Below are positions 7,388 to 12,167 of a DNA stretch of 12,167 nt, piece by piece. The DNA is from Chloroflexota bacterium (GTDB lineage Bacteria; Chloroflexota; Limnocylindria; QHBO01): positions 1 through 12,167 of the forward strand of contig JAOUHE010000040.1 of the NCBI GenBank assembly GCA_029865285.1, given 5' to 3'. Under the pieces are notes generated by a model, which was not told the origin of the DNA, searched no databases, and worked only from the letters and a program-made list of their open reading frames with translations. Positions within the stretch are counted from its first letter, which is position 1; every line of letters starts with the position of its first letter. Position numbers and translations under genes: made by a program.

Positions 7388-7924
7388 TCAGTCCGTCTCC
7401 GGAGGCAGCAGCGCGGCGAGCGCGGCCAATCGAGGGTCCGGCTCGAACGTGGAGCAATCGCAGCTGCCCACCGCCATGTTGCGTCCGCAGCCGGGACACA
7501 GCCCGGGACAGTCTGGCCGGCAGAGCGGATGCATCGGCTCGCCGAGTACGAGCTCGTCGCGGAGGACAGGTACGAGATCGATCTGGTGGCGTTCGTCCAG
7601 TCGAAGCGCCTCCTCATCGGCGGCCGGCGGGGCCAGTGGTGTCCCACGCTCAGGATCGACGCTCGGAAGGTACTCCTCGGCCAGGATGACCGCCACGGCT
7701 TCCTCGAATGGCTCCAGGCATCGTGAGCAGGTTCGGCGCAGCGAAGTGTTGAGCGAGCCGCGCAGCAGGATGCCGCGATTGGTGCGCTGCAGTCGCAACG
7801 TGCCGCTCACGGGGCCGGCGAGCTCCACCTCAGGACCGATCGACAGGTACCGGTCTCGCAGGGCGTACTCGCGAGTGGCTCCGGCTCCCTCACGTAGCAG
7901 GCCCGCCGCGTTGAGCAGGGTCAC
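7388..7924 (-). CDS. DUF177 (YceD family) Cys-rich protein, large ribosomal subunit-linked
   Basis: A 178-residue DUF177/YceD family protein. The N-terminal LLNAAGLLREGAGATREYAL matches the usual start. The conserved core has a CSRC pair (C66, C69) followed by LEPFEEAVAV, then PLCRPDCPGLCPGCGRNM with C135, C139, C143 and C146, and a further CDC (C155, C157) before EPDPRLAAL. The cysteines suggest metal binding. Family members are nearly always encoded next to rpmF, as here, and the plant homologue is linked to 23S rRNA processing, so a role in large-subunit assembly is plausible; this is inference from family knowledge. The start is GTG at 7924-7922, overlapping the upstream gene's TGA as GTGA, which suggests translational coupling. 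Confidence 0.9.
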   Translation of the reverse strand: MTLLNAAGLLREGAGATREYALRDRYLSIGPEVELAGPVSGTLRLQRTNRGILLRGSLNTSLRRTCSRCLEPFEEAVAVILAEEYLPSVDPERGTPLAPPAADEEALRLDERHQIDLVPVLRDELVLGEPMHPLCRPDCPGLCPGCGRNMAVGSCDCSTFEPDPRLAALAALLPPETD

Positions 7925-8442
7925 GACCCCGGAACGGCTTCACTCGGCTGAACGTCGATGGGGGTCGGCGTGACGCCGTCCTCGGTGCGGATCGGTCGAT
8001 GGCGGTCGTCCAGCATGTCGATCCCGCGCTTGATGCTGGTCAATGCCTTGATGCACTCCCCCTCGAGACGAATCAGGACGCCGGCAGCGTATTCATCGGC
8101 GCCGCGTCGAACCTCGGCAGACTCGCGACTGGCAGCCTCGATGATCTCTGTCGCTCGCTGCTGCGCCATCCGGACCAGCTCCCGCTCTTCGAGCATGCGG
8201 GCCCCCTGCTCCTGCGCGCGGGCGATGACCGCGTCGCCCTCGTCCCGGGCTCGCTCGACGATGCGCGCGGCCTCTTCGGTCACCCTCTGGGCCTGGTGCA
8301 CTTCGGGCGGCACCGAAACGCGCAGCTGGTCGATCAGCTCGAGGAGCGCGGCCTGATCGACCACCACGTTGTTGGTGAGTGGCAGTTTCTTGCTGGTGGC
8401 GACGAGCGACTCGAGCCGCTCGACCAAAAAGAGGATGTCCGT
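7921..8442 (-). CDS. SepIVA/DivIVA-like coiled-coil protein with apparent ACG start
   Basis: A soluble coiled-coil protein of 173 residues counted from ACG at 8442-8440. The family is the short 'ATPase'-labelled/SepIVA-like one encoded beside coaD in Clostridia, Chloroflexota and mycobacteria. The N-terminus (M)DILFLVERLESLV, then KKLPLT and LLELIDQLRVSVPPEVHQAQRV, matches the family start, where Met-Asp-Ile is usual. A charged Ala/Glu/Arg coiled coil (about 45-130) and a loose tail follow. Start choice: AGGAGG lies exactly 8 nt before ACG; the nearest standard start, TTG at 8427-8425, is 23 nt from it and would drop five conserved residues. ACG is either a true rare start or a base error for ATG. 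Mycobacterial SepIVA acts in polar/septal envelope growth; that role here is inference. No nucleotide-binding motif is visible. Confidence 0.85.
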   Translation of the reverse strand, partial: TDILFLVERLESLVATSKKLPLTNNVVVDQAALLELIDQLRVSVPPEVHQAQRVTEEAARIVERARDEGDAVIARAQEQGARMLEERELVRMAQQRATEIIEAASRESAEVRRGADEYAAGVLIRLEGECIKALTSIKRGIDMLDDRHRPIRTEDGVTPTPIDVQPSEAVPGS

Positions 8443-8453
8443 GGCTGCGCCCT

Positions 8454-8478
8454 CCTCGGCGACCGATCGTCGCCGAGG
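8454..8478 (-). repeat. Perfect 10-bp dyad overlapping the Shine-Dalgarno of the SepIVA-like gene
   Basis: On the minus strand CCTCGGCGAC (8478-8469) and GTCGCCGAGG (8463-8454) are perfect complements around the 5-nt loop GATCG. The dyad starts directly after a consensus -10 box, and its last three bases belong to AGGAGG (8456-8451). In DNA it would cover the expected transcription start, as an operator might. In RNA reading through from coaD it would form a strong hairpin partly masking the ribosome site. A T5 run lies 24 nt past the stem, too far for an intrinsic terminator. Confidence 0.75.
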
Positions 8479-8484
8479 ATTATA
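8479..8484 (-). promoter_or_regulatory. Consensus -10 box (TATAAT) upstream of the SepIVA-like gene
   Basis: The minus strand reads TATAAT exactly, in a GC-rich gap between the coaD stop and the SepIVA-like gene. A weak -35 match CTGAGG lies 16 nt upstream, overlapping the coaD stop. Between them GGGGC and GCCCC (8490-8502) form a small 5-bp hairpin immediately after the coaD stop. The -10 is followed at once by the 10-bp dyad. This probably drives the SepIVA-like and DUF177 genes apart from recG-rsmD-coaD. Confidence 0.55.
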
Positions 8485-8502
8485 GCCGTGGGGCGGTGCC
8501 CC

Positions 8503-8994
8503 TCAGGATCGAGCCGAGAAGTGCTCGTGCAGCGCGGTGGCGACCGCGGCCGGCACCATGGGGGTCACGTCGCCGCCGAATTGGGCGACCTCCTTGGCGA
8601 GGCTGCTCGAGACGTACCCGTACTCGAGCGCCGACATCAGGAATACGGTGTCGACCGCCGGTTGCAGCTTGCGATTGGTGTGGGCCATCTGGAGTTCGGC
8701 CTCAAAGTCGCTCACCGCGCGCAGGCCTCGCACGATGAACCCCGCGCCCGACCGCCGGGCGAAGTCGACGGTGAGGCCATCGAACGCCTTCACCTCGACG
8801 TGTGGCCCGAACGGCGCAACCGTCTGCTGGATCTGGGCGACCCGTTGCTCGACACTGAAGAGCGGCGTCTTCCTGGAGTTGTTCAGCACGCCGATCACGA
8901 GATGATCGAAGAGGGCGGCGGCCCGCTGTGCGACGTCCAGGTGGGCATTCGTCATCGGGTCGAAGGAACCGGGAAAGACGGCGACGCGACTCAT
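8503..8994 (-). CDS. coaD: Phosphopantetheine adenylyltransferase CoaD
   Basis: A 163-residue CoaD, which joins ATP and 4'-phosphopantetheine to give dephospho-CoA, the penultimate step of CoA synthesis. The N-terminal PGSFDPMTNAHLDVA carries the nucleotidyltransferase (H/T)xGH motif as T15-N-A-H18, with Ala in place of the usual Gly. Other family motifs are IVRGLRAVSDFEAELQMAHTNRKL (88-110, given here with conserved RGLR and E99), FLMSALEYGYVSSSLAKEVA and GGDVTPMVP. Length is standard. The ATG at 8994-8992 overlaps the rsmD TGA by one base (TGATG), with GGAGG 4 nt upstream. The open frame extends far upstream, but that region is rsmD in another frame. rsmD-coaD pairing is conserved across bacteria. 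Confidence 0.96.
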   Translation of the reverse strand: MSRVAVFPGSFDPMTNAHLDVAQRAAALFDHLVIGVLNNSRKTPLFSVEQRVAQIQQTVAPFGPHVEVKAFDGLTVDFARRSGAGFIVRGLRAVSDFEAELQMAHTNRKLQPAVDTVFLMSALEYGYVSSSLAKEVAQFGGDVTPMVPAAVATALHEHFSARS

Positions 8995-9554
8995 CACTCC
9001 TCCGCTGCATCGGTTCTGCCGGTCGCCTCGAGAAAAGTGAGGCCGGTCTCGCCGAATCGCCGCTCGCGCCAGCGGGCAAGCCCGGGAACCTGCGGAATCG
9101 GCGTTCTCCAGAAGTGCTTGACCACCACCGTCGCCCCAGGCGCCAGGTGCGGCACGAGCCGCTCGAGCGGCGCGAGGATAGCACGCTCCGCGTACGGCGG
9201 ATCCACGAAGGCGAGCCCGAAGGCGCCCGCGGAATCGGCTGCCAGGAAGGTCTCGACGTCGCCCGCGTGCACCGATGCCCGGACCAGCATGTCGGTTCTG
9301 GCGAGATTGTCGCGGATGGCGATCAGCGCCTCGCGACTGCGCTCGACGAACGTGGCGTGTGCGGCCCCGCGCGACAACGCCTCGATCCCGATCGCGCCGG
9401 TCCCGGCGTACAGGTCGAGGACCCGCGTGTCGGGAACTCGATCGCCCAGGATGGCGAAGAGAGTCTCCTTGACGCGGTCGGCGATCGGGCGTGTCCGGGG
9501 GTCCTTCGGCGCGACCAGCAGCAGGCCGCGGGCGCTCCCTGCGATCACCCGCAT
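8994..9554 (-). CDS. rsmD: 16S rRNA (guanine966-N2)-methyltransferase RsmD
   Basis: A 186-residue SAM-dependent methyltransferase that modifies G966 of 16S rRNA in the small subunit. The family signature is complete: MRVIAGSARG at the N-terminus, RPIADRVKETLFAIL (22-36), the SAM-binding motif LDLYAGTGAIGIEALSRGA (46-64) and the catalytic (D/N)PPY as FVDPPY (116-121). Length is normal, and the C-terminus ends in a loose acidic tail. The ATG at 9554-9552 overlaps the recG TGA by one base (TGATG), and the stop overlaps the coaD start the same way, so the three genes are probably translated in a coupled series. The recG-rsmD-coaD order is common in Gram-positive and Chloroflexota genomes. Confidence 0.95.
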   Translation of the reverse strand: MRVIAGSARGLLLVAPKDPRTRPIADRVKETLFAILGDRVPDTRVLDLYAGTGAIGIEALSRGAAHATFVERSREALIAIRDNLARTDMLVRASVHAGDVETFLAADSAGAFGLAFVDPPYAERAILAPLERLVPHLAPGATVVVKHFWRTPIPQVPGLARWRERRFGETGLTFLEATGRTDAAEE

Positions 9555-11683
9555 CAGGCCACCTCCCCATCGTCCTCGGGGGAGGCGAAGTCGTCGCGGA
9601 GCCTGAGGAGTGCCGGTCGTCGGGCCAGTTGCGGGTCGCCCGCGACCAGATCGTTGGCAAGATCACGGGCCCGCTCGGCCAGCGCGATATGGCGCGGCTC
9701 GAAGAGCGACGCCACGCGGAGCGGCGGAAGCCCGGATTGGCGCGTCCCGAGCAGGTTTCCCGCTCCCCGCAGCTCGAGATCTGCCTCGGCGATGGCGAAT
9801 CCATCCGACGACGAACGGATCACCTCGAGGCGCCGTCGCGCGAGTTCATCGACGCTGTCACTGAGCAGGATGCAGAAGGAGCGATCCGTCCCGCGCCCGA
9901 CACGGCCGCGGAGCTGGTGCAGCTGGGCCAGGCCGAAGCGCTCCGCGTCCTCGACGAGCATCACCGATGCATTCGGCACGTCGATCCCGACCTCGATCAC
10001 CGAGGTGGCCACCAGCAGGTCGATCTCCCCCGCCGCGACCGCCTGCATGGTTGCGTCGCGATCAGTCGCCCGCTGCTGGCCATGCACCAGACCGACGCGC
10101 AGTTGCGGCAGCGCCGCCCGCAGCCGCTCCACCTCTGCCTCGGCCGAGGCGACCGTGAGCGCCTCGCTCTCCGAGATCAGCGGGACGACCACGAACCCCT
10201 GGCGGCCTGCCGCGGCTTCGGATGCCAGGAACGCCTCGATGCGTGGCAGCGCTGTTCGATTTCGCACCTCGGTACGGATCGGCTGGCGCCCCGGCGGCAG
10301 TTCCCGAATGGTGCTGATCGACAGATCGCCGTAGAAGGTCAGTGCCAGCGTGCGCGGGATCGGTGTGGCTGTCAGCGCCAGGACATGGGGCTCAAGCCCC
10401 GCCCCCTTGGCCTGGAGCGCCGCGCGCTGCGCCACGCCGAAGCGATGCTGCTCGTCAACCACCGCGAGCCCCAGGTCGCGGAAGGTCACCGCCTCGCTGA
10501 TGACGGCATGCGTACCGATCACGACGTCGATCTCGCCAGCCGCAATGGCGTCGTGAATCCGTCGCCGAGCGGCTGCCGGCAGGGAGCCCGACAGGAACTC
10601 CGCCCGGACGCCGAGTGTCGCCAGGAGCGGCGCCAGGCCGCCGTGGTGCTGCCGGGCGAGGATCTCGGTCGGTGCCATCAGGACCCCCTGCCAGCCGGCG
10701 CGCACGACGCCCGCGAGCGTGACGGCGGCGACCGCCGTCTTGCCGCTCCCCACATCGCCCTGCAGCAGCCGGCGCATCGGACGGTCGCTGGCAAGGTCCG
10801 CGATGATCTCGTCGACCGCACGGCGCTGGTCACCGGTGAGCACGAACGGCAGCGAAGCGGTCAACCGCTCGAGTTCCTCCCGGTCGACCACCACACGGGC
10901 GGCGTGCAGCCCCTCCCGGGCGACGCGTGCCTGGGCGAGGCTGAGCTGCAGAGCGAGCAACTCATCGAAGGCGAGCCGGTCAAGTGCGGCGGCCACGTCG
11001 ATCGCCTCCTCGGGGAAGTGCGCGGCGGCCAGTGCCTCGTCGAGCGTCGGCAGTGAGCCTCGCTCCTCGGGCAGCAGCGGGTCGCTCACGGCCGGCAGCG
11101 CCCGCTCGAGCACGCGCGCCAGCAGATCACGAGCCCGCTTCTGGGTCACTCCCCCGGCGAGGCGATAGACCGGGACCACCCGTCCGGTATGCACCGAATC
11201 GGATCCCACCGCCGAGAAGTCCGGGCCGACGAACTGCGGCCGCCAGCCGCGCAGAGCCACCTTGCCGCTGAAGACAAGCTCGGCGCCGGGAGCGAGCCGG
11301 GCTAGACGCTGCTCCACGAACTGGCGCCCGAACCAGATCGCCTCGGCGGTGCCGGTATCGTCGGCGAGCTGCGCGATCACGCGCTGAGGGCGGCGGCCGA
11401 ACCCTTTCTCGACACGCACCTCCACCACGCGCACGCGCGCCGACTGCTTCTCGTCGGGCAGCAGCTCGCCCAGCGGCCGCAGATCGCTGAAGTCGTCGTA
11501 GCGGAATGGAAGATGGAAGAGTGCCTGGCGAGGCGTGGCGATCCCCAGGCGTGCGAGCGCGGCGACGCCCCGCGCAAGCTCCGGCAGCACGTCTCGGATC
11601 GGGCGATCGAGATCCGCGGCATCCAGCCCCGACGGCGGCTGGCGGCCGGGTGGATCGCCGGCTCGACGCCGGGCTGATTGCAT
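9554..11683 (-). CDS. recG: ATP-dependent DNA helicase RecG
   Basis: A 709-residue RecG, a superfamily 2 translocase that regresses stalled forks and branch-migrates Holliday and D-loop structures. A proline/arginine-rich N-terminus (1-25) leads into the helical region and the OB-fold wedge domain (about 75-175, ending VPVYRLAGGVTQKRARDLL). Helicase motifs follow: GDVGSGKT (309-316), APTEILA (337-343), DEQHRFG (410-416), TATPIPRTL (438-446), TSVIEVGIDVPNA (560-572) and QLHQLRGRVGRG (587-598). ELRGAGNLLGTRQSG marks the RecG C-terminal domain. The ATG at 11683 has AGGA 8 nt upstream. It is the first gene of the minus-strand run and diverges from rpmB, whose -35 hexamer overlaps this start codon. 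Confidence 0.96.
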   Translation of the reverse strand: MQSARRRAGDPPGRQPPSGLDAADLDRPIRDVLPELARGVAALARLGIATPRQALFHLPFRYDDFSDLRPLGELLPDEKQSARVRVVEVRVEKGFGRRPQRVIAQLADDTGTAEAIWFGRQFVEQRLARLAPGAELVFSGKVALRGWRPQFVGPDFSAVGSDSVHTGRVVPVYRLAGGVTQKRARDLLARVLERALPAVSDPLLPEERGSLPTLDEALAAAHFPEEAIDVAAALDRLAFDELLALQLSLAQARVAREGLHAARVVVDREELERLTASLPFVLTGDQRRAVDEIIADLASDRPMRRLLQGDVGSGKTAVAAVTLAGVVRAGWQGVLMAPTEILARQHHGGLAPLLATLGVRAEFLSGSLPAAARRRIHDAIAAGEIDVVIGTHAVISEAVTFRDLGLAVVDEQHRFGVAQRAALQAKGAGLEPHVLALTATPIPRTLALTFYGDLSISTIRELPPGRQPIRTEVRNRTALPRIEAFLASEAAAGRQGFVVVPLISESEALTVASAEAEVERLRAALPQLRVGLVHGQQRATDRDATMQAVAAGEIDLLVATSVIEVGIDVPNASVMLVEDAERFGLAQLHQLRGRVGRGTDRSFCILLSDSVDELARRRLEVIRSSSDGFAIAEADLELRGAGNLLGTRQSGLPPLRVASLFEPRHIALAERARDLANDLVAGDPQLARRPALLRLRDDFASPEDDGEVA

Positions 11684-11707
11684 GGGCCGATCCTAGCGTG
11701 CTACGAT
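11678..11707 (+). promoter_or_regulatory. Candidate rpmB promoter
   Basis: TTGCAT (11678-11683) and TACGAT (11702-11707) are 18 nt apart, and TGC directly before the -10 makes it an extended -10 (TGn). Transcription would start near 11714, leaving a leader of about 54 nt before rpmB. The -35 overlaps the recG start codon on the other strand. On the minus strand TAGGAT (11695-11690) could act as a -10 for recG, but its -35 is poor and the same bases may be the Shine-Dalgarno sequence. Confidence 0.45.
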
Positions 11708-11716
11708 CGGCGCGTT

Positions 11717-11743
11717 CCGGCGACGCTGAGGATGGTGCGCCGG
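11717..11743 (+). repeat. Inverted repeat in the rpmB leader
   Basis: CCGGCG (11717-11722) and CGCCGG (11738-11743) are perfect 6-nt complements with a 15-nt loop, in the untranslated leader between the candidate rpmB promoter and its ribosome site. It would fold just upstream of GGAG (11757-11760) without covering it. It could be a leader structure for ribosomal protein control, but such repeats are common by chance at this GC content. Confidence 0.25.
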
Positions 11744-11767
11744 TTCGTTCGTGATTGGAGATTCCCC

Positions 11768-11959
11768 ATGGCACGCGAGTGCGAGATCTGCGGCAAGAAG
11801 CCGATCACCGGCTGGAACCCCCAGTCGGTTGGTATGAACCGCAAGCGGGCCCTGCGGCGCTGGATTCCCAACCTGCAGCCGATGGTTGTCGAGCGCAACG
11901 GCAGCATGGTGCGCATCAAGGCCTGCTCCCGCTGCCAGCGGACCGCCGAAAAGGTCTGA
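11768..11959 (+). CDS. rpmB: Large-subunit ribosomal protein bL28
   Basis: A 63-residue bL28 of the large ribosomal subunit. It begins MARECEICGKKPITGWN and has the typical MNRKRALRRWIPNLQP core. Four cysteines in two pairs, C5-x-x-C8 and C53-x-x-C56, make it the zinc-binding C+ form, unlike E. coli L28, which lacks them. The ATG at 11768 is chosen because homology begins there and GGAG lies 7 nt upstream. The frame stays open to 11678, but that stretch has no homology and contains the promoter. It is the only complete plus-strand gene in the window, divergent from recG and convergent with dtd, from which it is separated by 6 nt. Confidence 0.97.
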   Translation: MARECEICGKKPITGWNPQSVGMNRKRALRRWIPNLQPMVVERNGSMVRIKACSRCQRTAEKV

Positions 11960-11991
11960 GCCGACCTACCCCGGTGCGACCGCCAGGTCGC
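11953..11991. terminator. Weak stem-loops at the rpmB-dtd convergence
   Basis: GCGACC (11976-11981) and GGTCGC (11986-11991) form a 6-bp stem with a 4-nt loop, inside the last codons of dtd and 16 nt after the rpmB stop. A weaker pairing, AGGTC (11952-11956) with GACCT (11963-11967), spans both stop codons. A shared terminator is expected here, but no T-run follows on either strand, so this is tentative. Confidence 0.22.
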
Positions 11992-12167
11992 GCTCCGAGT
12001 CGAGCACCAGGGTAAACGGCCCGTCGTTCACCAGCTCGAGTTCCATCTCTGCTCCGAAGCGCCCGGTCGCAACCCGGTTCCCGCTGGCGCGCAGGCGAGC
12101 CACGAACCGATTCACCAGCGGCTCCGCCACATCTGGAGCAGCGGCGTCGGTGAATCCCGGACGTCGC
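11966..12167 (-). CDS. dtd: 3' part of D-aminoacyl-tRNA deacylase (DTD)
   Basis: The minus strand reads open from the right edge to TAG at 11968-11966, giving the last 66 residues of a DTD. This enzyme removes D-amino acids (and glycine wrongly placed on tRNA-Ala) from charged tRNAs. The segment begins RRPGFTDAA, matching the DTD motif G-R-R-P-x-F, then EPLVNRFVARLRA, TGRFGAEMELELVNDGP and FTLVLDS. The NDGP segment is the conserved Gly-cisPro-containing strand that faces the substrate in DTD; the usual residue after it is Val (GPVT), here Phe. The start lies beyond the window. It converges on rpmB with a 6-nt gap. Confidence 0.85.
   Translation of the reverse strand, partial: RRPGFTDAAAPDVAEPLVNRFVARLRASGNRVATGRFGAEMELELVNDGPFTLVLDSERDLAVAPG

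Noticed and set aside
8426..8478. The 10-bp dyad plus the downstream T5 run as an intrinsic terminator for recG-rsmD-coaD
   Set aside because: The T-run starts 24 nt after the stem, within the next gene's coding sequence, so it does not fit an intrinsic terminator.
8995..9804. N-terminal extension of coaD
   Set aside because: It is rsmD and recG sequence read in another frame; CoaD homology starts at the ATG at 8994 with GGAGG upstream.
7999..11056. Three plus-strand open frames of 468-535 codons (7999-9606, 8928-10334, 9491-11056)
   Set aside because: Each runs across several minus-strand genes and is a GC-driven shadow with no domain signals.
11678..11767. N-terminal extension of rpmB, including an in-frame ATG at 11732
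   Set aside because: L28 homology begins at 11768 with a good ribosome site, and the extension covers the candidate promoter.

Overview
The window is a compact, GC-rich bacterial chromosome segment made almost wholly of housekeeping genes. Twelve genes lie head to tail on the minus strand. In transcription order they are recG, rsmD, coaD, a SepIVA/DivIVA-like coiled-coil gene, a DUF177 (YceD) gene, rpmF, plsX, nusB, acpP, rnc, smc and ftsY. To their right, rpmB is transcribed on the plus strand away from recG and converges with the 3' end of a D-aminoacyl-tRNA deacylase gene (dtd) cut by the window edge. At the left edge, the last 34 codons of an unrecognised plus-strand gene converge with ftsY.

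The gene order (recG-rsmD-coaD-SepIVA-like-DUF177-rpmF ... rnc-smc-ftsY) is the conserved core seen in Actinobacteria, Chloroflexota and, in part, Firmicutes. Zinc-ribbon forms of both L32 and L28, high GC, frequent GTG starts and a short FtsY without an acidic A domain fit a Chloroflexota-type or other deep-branching GC-rich monoderm-related lineage. That assignment is inference. No mobile elements, CRISPR arrays, tRNAs, rRNAs or phage genes are visible.

The genes are tightly packed. recG/rsmD and rsmD/coaD overlap by TGATG, SepIVA-like/DUF177 and rnc/smc by GTGA, and smc/ftsY by ATGA. The other junctions are 2-14 nt, apart from two larger gaps. These are coaD to SepIVA-like (60 nt) and DUF177 to rpmF (94 nt); both contain a good -10 hexamer and inverted repeats, so the run probably holds at least three transcription units. 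No stretch over 300 bases lacks a gene.

Functionally the cluster links DNA repair and restart (RecG), ribosome parts and maturation (RsmD, L32, L28, RNase III, NusB), CoA and lipid synthesis (CoaD, PlsX, ACP), envelope growth (SepIVA-like), chromosome organisation (SMC) and membrane protein targeting (FtsY). CoaD makes CoA, whose phosphopantetheine arm is loaded on ACP, and PlsX takes acyl groups from acyl-ACP for phospholipid synthesis.

I see no wholly new system here. The observations most worth checking are an apparent ACG start codon for the SepIVA-like gene, a perfect 10-bp dyad between a consensus TATAAT and that gene's Shine-Dalgarno sequence, and an RNase III whose conserved catalytic Asp is replaced by Gly.
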